Shown: in pieces, positions 1-10,960 of the stretch
How the letters are laid out: the number at the start of each line of letters is the position of its first letter
Numbering within the stretch: the stretch's first letter is position 1
NCBI GenBank assembly: GCA_030549335.1
Contig: CM060198.1
Location: 40,588,353 to 40,652,352, forward strand
Direction: 5' to 3'
Source: Pontederia crassipes
Taxonomy: Eukaryota; Streptophyta; Magnoliopsida; Commelinales; Pontederiaceae
DNA: 64,000 nt
Made by a program: the position numbers and the translations under genes
Notes under the pieces: model-generated
Database searches by the model: none
The model's input: the letters and a program-made list of their open reading frames with translations, nothing else
What the model was told of the DNA's origin: nothing

Positions 1-1
1 T

Positions 2-610
2 GCAGTTGGTGAAGGAAGACTACTAGGACTAGAGCTAGTAGGAAAGTATGCTGAAAAGGTAGATTTGATCAAGGAAAGAATGATGGCAGCTCAGAGCCGT
101 CAAAAGAGTTATGCAGATAAAAAAAGAAGAGAACAAATCTACCAAGTTGGAGATCATGTATTGCTGAAAATTTCTCCTACCAAAGGAGTCATGAGGTTTA
201 GTAGAAAGGGCAAATTAACTCCTAGATACATTGGCCCCTTTGAGATTCTAGAAAAGATGGGAGAAGGAGCATACAAGTTGGCCTTGCCTCCTTCATATGT
301 CAGAATCCACAATGTTTTTCATGTGTCAATGTTTCGCAAGTACACATATGATAGTTCACATGTGGTGGTGATTGAAGAACCAACTATCAAGGAAGATCTC
401 ACCTATGAGGAGTATCCTACCGAGATACTAGATTATAGTGAACGTCGGTTAAGAAACAAAGTGGTAAAGATGGTGAAGATTGCATGGAAGCACCACAATG
501 GAACTGAAGCGATATGGGAATTGAAAGATGAAATGAAAGAACAATTTCCAAAATTATTTGGTGAGTGTTCTTTATCATGGTTTAAAATTCGAGGACGAAA
601 TTTCTTTTAA
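2..610 (+). CDS. Integrase C-terminus and chromodomain (partial gag-pol)
   Basis: The frame is open from base 2 to the stop at 608-610, so this is the tail of a longer polyprotein. It has the gypsy integrase C-terminal module (GPFEIL, ALPPSY, HNVFHVSM) and then a chromodomain with VKIAWKHHNGTEAIWELKDE, which in chromoviruses helps direct integration to heterochromatin. The core catalytic domain lies upstream of the window. A TTG or ATG near 65-80 is an internal codon, not a true start. No lesion is visible in this part, unlike the equivalent copy at 62870-64000, which has a frameshift. Confidence 0.88.
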   Translation, partial: AVGEGRLLGLELVGKYAEKVDLIKERMMAAQSRQKSYADKKRREQIYQVGDHVLLKISPTKGVMRFSRKGKLTPRYIGPFEILEKMGEGAYKLALPPSYVRIHNVFHVSMFRKYTYDSSHVVVIEEPTIKEDLTYEEYPTEILDYSERRLRNKVVKMVKIAWKHHNGTEAIWELKDEMKEQFPKLFGECSLSWFKIRGRNFF

Positions 611-621
611 GTGGGGAAGGA
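609..621 (+). promoter_or_regulatory. Polypurine tract of the left gypsy element
   Basis: aagtggggaagga lies immediately before the LTR start TGTAATATCC. A purine run touching the 3' LTR is the plus-strand primer in reverse transcription. The right-hand copy has the matching tract just outside 62793. Confidence 0.8.
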
Positions 622-3064
622 TGTAATATCCTGATTTTTCCATTAAGGGTAAATTGGACTTTTTGTCTAAACCCTCATAACTTCCCCCTATATAAGGCCT
701 CTTTCCTCTTTCTTTCTCTAATTTTTCTCCACACCTTGATGGCTAGGGCTTGAGGAAGAAGAAAGAGGAGATCAGGGAGAAGGAAAAAGAGGAAGAAGAA
801 AAGGAAGATTTAGGATTAAGGTATGTAAAAGGGATCCAACCCCTCTCTCTCCTCTCAAAGTTTTATCGATTAGATTGAGACTAATAGGGCACCCTGCTCC
901 TATTATAGATTTGTTTGAGGGATTTATGAGTTTTATCAGATCTGAGATCATTTGTTATTGATTCGTGATTAGATCTAGATGTTAGGATTGCATGATTTAA
1001 GTTGCATAATCTGCCTAAATTCGTGACTGTATTTGCAACAATTATTAGGATAGGTTTTTATTATCCAAAAATTGCAAATAATATATTGATAGAAAGCTCT
1101 CGAAGTCTAGTTTCCACAGAAATTGGTTTCGTATCATTTGAAGAACTGCACAAATAGTTATGATCAAAACACCAAACTGGTGTCGTACATTCTCAAGAAT
1201 TCGCGACTGTGCTATAATAATTTTTCAGATAGGTTTTTCTTATCCAAAAATTATAAACAATATTTGTATTGAAAGACCTTGAAGTCTAGTTTTCACAGAA
1301 AGTGGTTTCATATGATTTGGAGTTGTATACAAATAGTTATGACCCAAAATTCGGACTAGTATCATTCTGTCTCGGGTAACAGCAAGATCAAATTGTAAAA
1401 CATGTAGAAAATTGGAAATACTAAAGTAGGTTTCGAAATTTATTTCGAAGTTAAATTCTCGTGTTATCTTTCTATGAGAATTTGAATCATCTGAAAATAA
1501 TAAGTATAGGTTAAGTTATAAATATTTTAGTGACTGCTGCCAGAATACTATGCAGAGAATAAATTCATGTGAATTTATAAGAAAAAGTCTCAACTCTTGT
1601 TAAGGAATGAAAATTGCATGTCTTAATGTGTTTTATGATGCATAGATGCTAAGAGATCATACCTGAAATATTCATGATGTTTTAAACTATGTTTATTGGA
1701 ATTGAAATCTCAAAAATCATGATTTTCGGGTGGAAGATCGGAACCCAGGACATTGGTACGGTCGTGCCAGTCCCGGAACGATCTTGATACACCAAAAAAC
1801 TAATTTATGTTATATTTATGTTATTTTAAAGATATTTACTAATATGTATTTGATTGATGATTGTATATGAACCTAGATACACGAATTGCATGGACAGCCG
1901 TAACTAGGTTAAAATATGAAGATCGAGCGACGTAAATGATTGTTGTTTGAAAAGAATAATGAACCCAATTGTGGATGATGTTATATGTCGCCCCTCTATG
2001 GCCCTTTATCGGATAATTGTCCGGAATGATCGTTACACACATCGGCAATGGTGTGAGCATTCCGATGTCGCCCTCGGGCGAGAGTCCGGAATGATCGTTA
2101 CACACATCGGCAACGGTGTGTGCATTCCGATGTCTCCCTTGGGCGAGAGTCCAGAATGATCGTTACATGCATCGGCAACGGTGTGTGCATTCTGAGGTCA
2201 CCTTCGGGTGATAGGGGAGCATTGTCTCCTAGGCCTAGCTAGCCTATTGAGAGGGCAACGACATATCTCCCAACTATCGGAAGATATAACATTAATAGAA
2301 AAGGGCAATGATCGATCGAATGGAATGAAGTCCCACGAAAGTGGAAGTCCAAAGGGTTATAAAGCAACCCTGAAGAGAGTTATGAAGGCAATGGTTATGG
2401 TAAGTGCATCCCACTTATATGCCTATGAATTGAATGAATGATTGATATGAATGTCCATACTTTATGTATGATGATATGATTACATATCTTCCATGCAATT
2501 ACTTATGTGCATGATGATAGAATGATGTTGATGTTTGATATGTAGATCATATGTTAACACATAGCATGCATATTGTTTATCCTTTATATAAAGATGATGA
2601 TGTATATCATGTAGTATCCTGTATAGGATTATACCATCGCATGCATGGCCTTTACATACTCTGACCGGGTAAACCCCTGCATCCTGGATCCGTGTAGGTG
2701 CATAAAGTTATGGATGATGGCGGCACAACTCATGACGAATAAGATTGCACAATGGTCTAGGATGTTAAGAGTCAATTGTCTTAGCGTCTTTTAACTACCT
2801 TTGAAAGCGATGTTTTGGACTATGGTTTTAAGATATTTTATTGGTTATCGATGACAATTTAAATTCTATAACATCACTTTTGATATCTTACCGAAGTCTT
2901 CCGCTATATTTTCAAAGGAATTATTTTATCTTATTTAATAGATTTATGCTTCCGCTGAGTTTATAGAAAATCATATTTTATGATTATGTGATGGCGAATG
3001 GGCTAACACAGTCGAATGACCCAAATGTCCTCGACAATTTGGGGGTGAAATTCGGGGTGTTACA
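622..3064 (+). repeat. 3' LTR of the left gypsy element (2443 bp)
   Basis: Starts TGTAATATCC and ends GGTGTTACA, giving the short TGTAA/TTACA terminal inverted repeat. The sequence ending in gggtgaaattcggggtgttaca is mirrored at 60807 and the start is mirrored at 62793, so both borders are confirmed by a second copy. It is about 450 bp longer than that copy, partly through an extra unit of the 65-bp hairpin repeat near 2021. No coding potential is seen; the short frames inside are chance. Confidence 0.88.
2021..2214 (+). repeat. 65-bp hairpin-forming tandem repeat (3 units) in the LTR
   Basis: Units start at 2021, 2086 and 2151. Each contains ggaatgatcgttacacac and later gtgtgtgcattcc, so ACACAC pairs with GTGTGT and GGAATG with CATTCC. 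A second small hairpin, cgccctcgggcg, links the units. The related LTR at 61660-61800 keeps about two degenerate units. Confidence 0.85.
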
Positions 3065-3651
3065 CAAATGCACCCATTCACTCACTTGAAGAAAAACTTC
3101 AAGTCATCAAAGAGAGATCATTTCTTGAAATTTTCATTTTATAGCTTTCTCTTCTTTCTCTCTTCTCTTCTTGTGAGCATAGAATTGTAAAAGAGAGAAA
3201 CACTTTTGTTCAAAAAAAAACTAAGAGAGCTCTTGTGTAAAAGAGGTTCAAAATCTTACCTCTTGAGCAAGAGAAATAGATTAGCTTCCTATGAGGAGAG
3301 GTTGCCTTTCCTCTCGAAGTGGAGAAAAGCGGTGGTGTAAAGGACTTTCTTCCTTGCCCCATTTGGAACAAAGGAAGGGATTAGTGGAATCTCCGACGGT
3401 CTCGAGGTCGAGACCGTCGGAGCGGGGACGTAGGTCAAGGTGTAGTCAAACCTCGTCAACAACCATAATGTCTTTGCATTTGATTTTCTCTCTCTCTCCC
3501 CGTTCATATTGTGTTTATAATCTGAATTGCAAAGGTTTTAAGAATCGGTTTTGTGCTTCCGCCACGAATTTCATGAAATTGATATTTTCGGTTAAGCACC
3601 AATTCACCCCCCCCCCCCCCCCCCCCTCTTGGTGCCCTTTGGGATCCTACA
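3065..3651 (+). repeat. 3' fragment of a Ty1/copia LTR
   Basis: Related to the ends of the two copia LTRs at 24651-26881 and 43371-45679. Shared features are the gagagc..taagagg leader, the ctccgacggtctcgaggtcg block, gcggggacgtaggtcaagg, the C-rich stretch after caccaattca, and the terminus gatcctaca at 3651. The left part is cut off by the gypsy insertion ending at 3064. No Met-tRNA primer site follows, so this is a 3' LTR or an orphan LTR end. It holds a 20-C run at 3607-3626 and a 13-bp perfect inverted repeat near 3395. Confidence 0.8.
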
Positions 3652-4109
3652 ATTACAATTATACATAAGCATTTTAATGACATGCATTCCTCTTAATCAT
3701 GTAACATACATTGACATCAATCATCATAAGATTCATATTATGATGAATCACGAAAATCAATAGAGATGAGAAAGAACTACTAAACCTACTAATCACATTC
3801 TTGTTCAATGATCATCGTTTCATCATGAACTAAGCATCTATGACATGAAACATTATAGTTTTAAACATGCTTATCAATGAAACATTAATCATAAAGAAAA
3901 GTTGACATAAACATATGCCCTCATGAACATTCCATAATCTCCTATTCAAAGAACAAATTGCTTGTTCTTTCATACCCTAATCTAAACATTCAATCATCAT
4001 TAGTGTGGGATTAGAGGGTTGGATCCCCTCAACATACTTTTAGAGTTTATGTTAAAACCCTAATCGTAATCCTTTTTTCTTCTTCTTCCTTCTATTCTTC
4101 TTCTTCTTC
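3652..4109. repeat. Gypsy LTR-like fragment
   Basis: AT-rich and non-coding. The stretch around 3945-4040 (agaacaaattgcttgttct, then ccctaatctaaacattc and ggatcccctcaacata) parallels the G1 LTR at 8030-8110 and 15185-15270. It is probably an old, divergent LTR end of that or a sister family. Borders are not defined. Confidence 0.45.
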
Positions 4110-4250
4110 CACTACAAGAACTTTGCGATTTTGCGACGAAATTTTTGACAGATAGCAGTTTGTTAGAAATATTGTCGTCGGAAAAAATTATCAACGGTCT
4201 TCAAATGTCCGTTCAGAAGTTTTGACAGATGACTCCGACGGATAACTTGC
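4110..4250 (+). mobile_element. Truncated CACTA (En/Spm) transposon end
   Basis: Begins cactacaagaactttgcga, the typical plant CACTA terminal inverted repeat start. It is followed by subterminal repeats of the gcgacg/ccgacgga kind: gcgattttgcgacgaaa, attgtcgtcgg and ctccgacggat. I found no matching ttcttgtagtg end and no transposase, so only one terminus is left. The right limit is approximate. Confidence 0.5.
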
Positions 4251-5149
4251 CTTCAAAATTTAATGCTTAATAATAAAGAATCGATGATCATCATAAAGAA
4301 TCAATGATGTCATTAAGTATAATCCATCATCATTAGTCACCGTCTTTGTGGAATAAAATTGATCATAAATCATATGATCTTATACATGATGATAAGGATC
4401 ATTAAGATTAGCACTGACATCAATAGATATTGTCATCCTAGGTAAGGCCATCTTTATATAAAATTTTTAATGTCATGCATTATCTTTTCATAAGGTTTCT
4501 GGTGCTCTACCTTTTTCATATTGACATACTAGGTACTTAGAACATACTTTTGCATCTTCATGATTCATGTCATTGCTATTTATTAATCCTCGTACATCTT
4601 TGTACTTCCCAAATGGATCACAATCCAGACTTATGGTTACATCCTTGTACTTCTTGTACTTTCCAAATGGATCGTAATCCAGACTTATAATATTCCTTTA
4701 ATACTTTTTCCTTATAAGGAATAATCCCAAATGGATCACAACCTAGACTTATAACATTCATCTAATACTTCTTCTTATAAGACTTATTCCCAAATGGACC
4801 GCAGCCCAGGCTTATGCTATTTATCCAGTATAGCTCTTTTTAGGACTTCATCATTTTGGGTTCCACGTGCTTAGTTCCCTCATCATTTCTTATTCATGAG
4901 TCTCATTGAAGCCTAACGAGCCTTCCTTCTTGTGTTTGAGTGCATGTGGAATAGAATTTATCTTACCATGGTGATAATTTATGAGGGACTCAAAATCTTT
5001 TAGGGACTTCATATAGGTAGTGTTTCATTTCAGGATAATACTACAATCTCAAAATCCTTCCTAATTTATTAAAGATAATACCATCACTCATTTGAGTTCC
5101 TAAGATAGTTGTTTCATTTTATACTTCTTCAGTCATAATTCACTTTTTT
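4251..5149 (-). repeat. Decayed LTR-retrotransposon DNA with a hairpin repeat
   Basis: No open frame. Between about 4608 and 4815, four degenerate units 54-67 bp apart share caaatggatcacaatccaga followed by cttat. The tggat..atcca halves can pair. The style (short pairing unit repeated inside AT-rich DNA) matches the LTR repeats elsewhere in the window, so this is most likely part of an LTR. Family and borders are unresolved. Confidence 0.45.
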
Positions 5150-5760
5150 CGTGTGAATTTATGCTATCTTAGTACCATCAGTACCAATCCTCATATGTTC
5201 CTTATACTGCTTCGGGGATAGTCCGAACACCATGTTCATGAGGACAAGTTGAGTTAGTTTTGTGGCATCACTAACATTTATAGTGATCACACAATGATAG
5301 AAACACCATCTTCATTACATCTTTTTCAGCAACTCGAAATTATTGGTACTCACTTTTCGTTCTAGAAAACCTCCTAGATAGGTCATCTTTACATGGTAAT
5401 AGACACATGTGTCTTGATGGTTGCCTTATTTAACAACTTGTTAATCAAATTCATATAGTCATCATTCTTCTTTACAAAAGAAGTGCAACATTTTAAAAAT
5501 GAGACACTCGGTCTCATAAAACCCTTGTCTTAAAGTTACTATTTTTTTTTGCTCTTCAGTTCATATGTTATAGGGGCCTTTGAAATCAAGATTGTGCTTG
5601 AAAGGAGGTCGATATGATACTCAACTTCTAGTTCATTTGGGTACTAGTAACTATCTTCTTCTACTTGCATACATGTTAGGAGGAAAAATCAATCGACACT
5701 AGAATCCCATCTAATCCTCCTAAGAATTTCTAACCGATGTAAAGAAAAGATCTTATCTTC
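5150..5760 (-). pseudogene. Gypsy protease-to-reverse-transcriptase remnant
   Basis: On the minus strand, short blocks with stops between them match the start of a chromovirus reverse transcriptase. An LQDKGF block followed by a degenerate FFCK region lies around 5440-5530, where intact relatives (for example 11640-11714) have DKGFIRP and FVKKKDG. The preceding linker with a degenerate proline-rich stretch lies around 5570-5640. No catalytic motif survives. Its orientation agrees with the primer-binding site at 6458-6469. DNA from 5761 to 6457 should be the gag region but shows no readable frame. Confidence 0.5.
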
Positions 5761-6457
5761 CATCATCATTTGTACCACTGGGACATACTTTATGGTAAAA
5801 AATTATTTTCATAAGGACATCATCCTTAAAGGTAGCATATGCCATACAAAGATCAATAGACTCACTAAGAGTGTTGTTCATTATCATAGATAATGACAAC
5901 ATATTATTCGATAAGATTGATAATGGAACCATGTCAATCATCATCTTTACAAGATCAATCTAGATCAATAACTTTTACTATGTCCTATGTTTGATGTGAT
6001 CCTTCTCTAAACGTCATCATAAAGAGAATACTTCTTTGATTGATAATCAGATCAATGATATAAAAAGGGATCGCACATGAGATCAAGGATAGGTATTTGA
6101 TCAAATCATTGGATCAGTACTTCTTCATCTTGATAGGATGGACAATGTAAGAGTGATATGAAAAAGACATGAAGAAGTCATAAGAGGCATGTCAATTGTC
6201 ACATCTTAGGATCATTCTATATTCATAGAGTACTTCATCATTAATCATTATAAATTTGAATTATCTAGGAAAAGAATCCTAAGAATCAATAGCATAATCA
6301 AATATCATGAGTTAAGGGTCATCATCCTAATCATTTAGTTTTTTATTGGAAGACATAACTTACTTGACTTTACATTAGGTGGCATGGTGATTGCTCGTGG
6401 CACTTGCACATGAACCATGATATCATACATTAGGACATGTGAATGCCCTAACTTTAA

Positions 6458-6469
6458 GCTCTGATACCT
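6458..6469 (-). promoter_or_regulatory. Primer-binding site, initiator Met-tRNA type
   Basis: gctctgatacct reads aggtatcagagc on the minus strand, complementary to the 3' end of initiator Met-tRNA except at the first base. It lies 3 bp from the LTR end (tgttaca on the minus strand) at 6473. This sets the orientation of the decayed element: 5' LTR to the right, internal region to the left. Confidence 0.75.
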
Positions 6470-6472
6470 AAC

Positions 6473-7160
6473 TGTAACGCCCCCAAATCGCACCCCGACA
6501 CATTGCAGAATGCGCTTCGAAGACGCTACGGGTTATCCTTATGTGTACATAATATTGACAAAAAATGAGAATTTGACTAGTCAACTCACATCATATAAAG
6601 CGGAAGACTAATCATCATTAAATAATAAAAGAGTGTGACATCATAATATGTGAAAGACTGATAAAAAACTACACATGAGTCCAAAGGAAAGCAAGAACAT
6701 CAAATTAAAGAACTCAAGATACCCATGTGCAGCCACCTATGAGCTTGATCTATCACCATTAGCCACCTTCATCAATAAGATCTAGTCCTGCATTTAAAAA
6801 CATGCAGGGGAGAAATCTCCCTAAGAGTTTTACAACTCAATATGGAAGTAAAAAAGAAATAATCATAAGATCATGATACTAGACAAGAGTCATAAGAACA
6901 TCATCATATAGAAACAAAATAGTCATCATCATCATATGTGTAAAAGAGATCCTATAAATTGGCATATGGATAGGAAATTGATAGATCGTCATCTTCTTGA
7001 GATAAGGTCAAATATCATGATAGATCATAATAAATCATCATAAAGGAGGCAAAAGCCGATCATCATGATTATGAGAACATCATCATATAAAGATTCATGA
7101 GAGATAATTATATGAAGATAGAAAATCATGAATTATATGAAGATAGTAAATCATGAATCA
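6473..7160 (-). repeat. G2-type gypsy LTR, terminal fragment
   Basis: Starts tgtaacgcccccaaatcgca and follows the G2 LTRs at 29978 and 39268 through the gcttcg..acgctacgggt block, the gcggaaga block and the catcat-rich part to about 7080. It is the 3' portion of a 5' LTR in the minus orientation. At 7161 it joins sequence of a different family (G1). The rest of the G2-type LTR resumes at 16142. Confidence 0.75.
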
Positions 7161-8985
7161 GCTTTACTTCCCTTTTTTTTAATTTACTTCATCTTCTATC
7201 ATTGGTTAGATAGCTTCTTATCTTGGTGATTGAAAAGACCATGTTGATTCGTAGGACTTGGAAACCCCACCTTGAAGGTGTGATAGTTTCCCTATGAACG
7301 AGTCACTAATATTAGCTAGTGACGACATGTTCATTTATGAACGAGCCACTTAGATTAGCTAGTGACGACATGTTCATTTATGAACGAGCCACTTAAGCTA
7401 ATTAGTGACGACGTGTTCATCTAGGAACGAGCCACTTAAGCTAGCTAGTGACGACATGTTCTCCTCCACGATTACAACAAGACACCTTCATGCCAATCAT
7501 CTTTTATTTTCATTCATCAATACATACAATCATTCAATACATGTTGCATGTTTTAATCCTATTTAAGATCATACATAGATCAAATCAAGCTAAGTGTGGA
7601 CAAACAAGCATCACATAAGTATATGGAAATGATCACGTCCGTGCCTCTTTTCATCACGGTCGTGCCCGAGCATTTGGATAGAGTTTCTCCTATTTTTCCT
7701 ATTTTTTTCATCATTTTTACTCATTATACTAACACATGCAAAGGGTGCATTCGTCCAGGCATGAATAATAGGCACTTTACAATACTCATATTAAGATTTA
7801 CAATTTACTAATTAAATCACTATAAATGAAATAATGGAGGCATGAACATTTGCACAAGAACATTTAACACACTAAGCAAAATCATTCATAATAAGGGACA
7901 GCTTCATCATGAGCATAATACAATTAATAAGAGGCAACCTACTTCCAATCATGTCCAACAATGAGATGATAATTATCATGAACCAAAAAGCATCATAATG
8001 CACATGAGCATCCCCTAATTCTTGCAAGAACAAATGATTTGTTCACTAATCCCTAATCCAAACATACATACATCATTAGGAAGAATTTGAAGCTTTTGGA
8101 TCCCCTCAATATACCTTGATTAGCTAAGCTTAATCACCTAATCTCTTCCCCTCTTTCCCCTTCCTCCCTGCTGTCAACGTAAAGTGCTGCTGTGAATGGA
8201 GAGAGGAATCATAAGTTGCTGTGATAGAGAGAAAGATGAGAGAGAGAAAACAATGGTTACTGTAGCTATTTGGCTCTCCTTGCTATCGACAGAGAGAAGA
8301 GAGAGTGGATGCTTACTCTCTTTTCTTTCTTTTCCTTCTGCTGTCCCCGAGTCCTAATGGAATCACTCCAAGATAATGGACATTTTGAACCAAGGGAGAG
8401 AGTGCTATAGTGTGAGATGAGCTAGTGTTAAAGACTAATGAAATGGAGTTTACTGTAACACAAATGGAACTTCTGATTGTTGGCCGAGTGGAAGGGAGCA
8501 ACGAGAGTGAGATTGTGCTTATGAGAGAGGAAAATATACTTACTGTAGCTGAGAGAATGGAGCTTCCTTGCTGCTGTCCATAGAATGGGAATGAAGAGAC
8601 AGAGAGTGTTAGTGCAAGCTCCTCCTTGCTGGCAGATTGCTATTGAGAGAGAGATGGTGAGAGAGTGAGGCAACTTACTGTAGCTTGAAGGTTGATTGAA
8701 GCTGCCGAATGGAAAGAGAGAGCATGACAGATGTGAGGGTTACTGTAGCATTTAGTGGAAGAGAGATGCTGTAGCTACAGTCGCCGAATGGTGAGAAGGA
8801 AAGAGGTTCACTATAGCTGCTTTTGGGATTTATATGGTGCTACCGACATTTCGTGAGATGAGGTGAGGTGAGTATTAGTTGTTTATTAGGTCATCATGAT
8901 TAGGTGGGTTCTGGGCTATGGGCTTTTGGCGGTTGGGGTTCGTTTGTTTTATTATTATTTTTTTTTATTTTTTTAGGATATTACA
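7161..8985 (-). repeat. G1 3' LTR, truncated
   Basis: The right border is ggatattaca at 8985 (TGTAATATCC on the minus strand). It is followed by the purine tract (minus strand ttaaggagggtacg) expected before a 3' LTR. The left side lacks the part found at about 13460-14318 in the 5' LTR. It contains a 43-bp tandem repeat at 7293-7464 and a GAGAGA-rich stretch (8160-8820) in which TACTGTAGC recurs. Confidence 0.85.
7293..7464. repeat. 43-bp hairpin tandem repeat (4 units), G1 3' LTR
   Basis: Units start at 7293, 7336, 7379 and 7422. Each holds gaacgag(t/c)cact and agctagtgacgacatgttc. In the first unit gtcacta pairs with tagtgac around attagc, and gaacg can pair across units with the gttc of its neighbour. 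The same array is at 14451-14622. Confidence 0.9.
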
Positions 8986-9039
8986 ACGTACCCTCCTTAA
9001 ATAAAAATTCATCCTCGATTTTTAGTAAATTTTTATTTA

Positions 9040-9686
9040 CTTACCGAAAAATTTCAAAAACTTATCTCGTATTTCCTCTTCTAATTTCCATGTAGCTTCT
9101 TGTCCACGGTGATGCTTCCATGCAACCTTGACCATAGGTATTGTCTTGTTCTTGAGATGCTTCACTTGATAATCTATAATCTCTATAGGTTGCTCACATA
9201 TGTTAAGTCCTTCTTGATATTTGACTCTTCAATTCTAATCACATTTGCTTCATCGTGGACATACTTTCGAAGCATTGATACATGAAAAACATTGTGAAGT
9301 CTTGCATAAGAAGGTGGTAGTGCTAACTTATAAGCCGCTTCCCCAACTTTCTCAAGAATTTCAAAAGGTCCAATATATCTTGGAGTCAACTTTCCCTTCT
9401 TGCTAAACCTCATAACGCCTTTGGTTGGTGAGACTTTGAGCATCACATGGTCACCAACTTCATATAGTTGTTCTCTTCTTCTCATATCCGCATAGCTATT
9501 TTGTCTACTTTGTGCTGCTAGCATTCTTTGCTTGATAAGCTCCACTTTATCAGCATACATTTGGACCAAATCTGGTCCGAGGTAGCTTTCTTCACCAGTT
9601 TCACTCTAACATGCCGGAGAATGACAAGGTCTTCCATACAAAGCTTCAAATGGAGCCATCTTGGTACTTGAGTGATAACTATTATT
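9040..9686 (-). pseudogene. G1 integrase C-terminus and chromodomain
   Basis: The open part at 9183-9569 reads through YADMRRREQLYEVGDH, GVMRFSKKGKL, GPFEILEKV and HNVFHVSMLRKY. After KKDLTY the frame shifts at about 9190 and the chromodomain (VKVAWKHH, then EEEIRDKF) continues in another frame to about 9040. Between 9570 and 9686 the link to the integrase core carries stops. The domain would bind integrase to methylated histone H3 in an intact relative. Confidence 0.8.
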
Positions 9687-10560
9687 TTAAGCAAATTCCA
9701 CCAAAGTAAGGTGGTCATCCCAATTTCCATGCCAATCTAAGGCACAAGCTTTAAGCATATCTTCAAGAGTTTGAATTATTCTTTCACTTTGGCCGTCGGT
9801 TTGAGGATGAAATGCCGTGCTAAAATTCAGTTTTCTTCCAAAAGTATTTTGAAGACCCTTCCAAAATCTTGAGGTAAATCTTGGATCCCTATCCGAAACA
9901 ATAGAAGCCAGAATTTCGTGTAAACGGATTTCATTCACATACAACTCAACCATGCTTTCCATGGATTGACTCGTTTTTATAGGAATGAAGTGAGCCGACT
10001 TAGTCAAGCGGTCCACTACAATCCAAATTGCATCATGACCCTTTCGGGTTCGAGGTAGTCCCACCACAAAATCCATAGAGATACTTTGTCATTTTCATTC
10101 CAGAATAGGCAATGGTTGTAACTTGCCACAAGGTCTTCTATTTCAATCTTAACTTATTGACAAACCATGCACTTAGTCACATATTTAGCTACTTTCTTCT
10201 TCATGTCTTCCCACCAAAAGTTTCTTTGCAAATTCTTGAACATTTTAGTGCTTCCGGGATGAATTGAGAATTCGGACTTGTGGTACTCATCCAGAATCTC
10301 TCTTCTTAATGTCTTGTCCTTTGGTACCCACAAACGGTTCTTGTACCTAATTGCACCATCTTCACCATATTTGAAGTGATTTCTTTCCCTTTGACAAACA
10401 TTAATCATTCTAGCATATTCCGTATCTCTTCTTTGAGCTTCAATAATTCTTCTCACCAAGCTTGATTCAATAACATGATGAGCCATACATATAACCCTTT
10501 GGCCGTAAATGCATGGGGCCCATTGTACTATGCTTTTAACAAGATTCCACTTGCGTACAC
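9687..10560 (-). pseudogene. G1 integrase zinc finger and core
   Basis: The H2C2 zinc-binding part (HKSEFSIHPG, then KCMVCQ) lies near 10154-10290. The catalytic core at 9687-10076 has MDFVVGLPRTRKGHDAIW, VSDRDPRFTSRFW and HPQTDGQSER, so the D-D-E set looks present. A stop follows KCMVCQ, about 80 bp separate the zinc finger from the core frame, and another stop lies after LTLVEFA. The enzyme would insert element cDNA into chromatin; this copy cannot make it in one piece without readthrough. Confidence 0.85.
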
Positions 10561-10960
10561 TCAAACATCCAAGTGATCCTGCCCACTTGCGACTTAGTGC
10601 ACAGGCAACTACATTTGCTTTCCCGGGATTGTACAATATAGCAAACTCATAGTCTTTAAGGAATTCAAGCCACCTTCTTTGTCTCATGTTCAACTCCTTT
10701 TAGGAGAACACATACTTCAAGCTTTTATGGTCTGTGTACACTTCAAAATCTTCACCAAATAAGTAATGGCGCCATATCTTCAATGCAAACACCATAGCCT
10801 CTAACTCTAAATCATGAGTTGGATAGTTGACTTCATGCTTCTTCAATTGTCGAGAGGCATATGTTACCACTTTGTCATGTTGCATAAGTATACAACCTAA
10901 GCCGGTGCCACAAGCATCACTATAAATCATGTATCCACCACTTCCCGAAGGGATAGTGAG
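10561..10960 (-). pseudogene. G1 RNase H
   Basis: Motifs in order: [11 protein letters not shown] (first Asp), [23 protein letters not shown] (Glu), [10 protein letters not shown] (second Asp), a stop, then MRQRRWLEFLKDY and NVVACALSRK. The last is NVVADALSRK in relatives, so the final catalytic Asp appears replaced by Cys. It degrades the RNA strand during reverse transcription in active elements. The in-frame stop at about 10697 splits it. Confidence 0.82.

Larger units (their letters stand above)
1..3064 (+). mobile_element. Ty3/gypsy (Tekay/Del-like chromovirus) element, 3' part
   Basis: The end of an integrase frame, a polypurine tract and a complete 3' LTR lie in the order expected for a + strand LTR retrotransposon. 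The 5' part lies outside the window. The C-terminal chromodomain places it among plant chromoviruses; Tekay/Del is my best lineage guess. It sits in a copia LTR whose remaining piece starts at 3065. The right target-site copy would be caaat at 3065-3069, but the left copy is not visible. A second copy of the same family lies inverted at 60807-64000. Confidence 0.9.

Noticed and set aside
2021-2214. CRISPR-like regular repeat-spacer pattern in the 65-bp and 43-bp arrays
   Set aside because: Units are contiguous tandem repeats without unique spacers, inside plant LTRs, with no cas genes.
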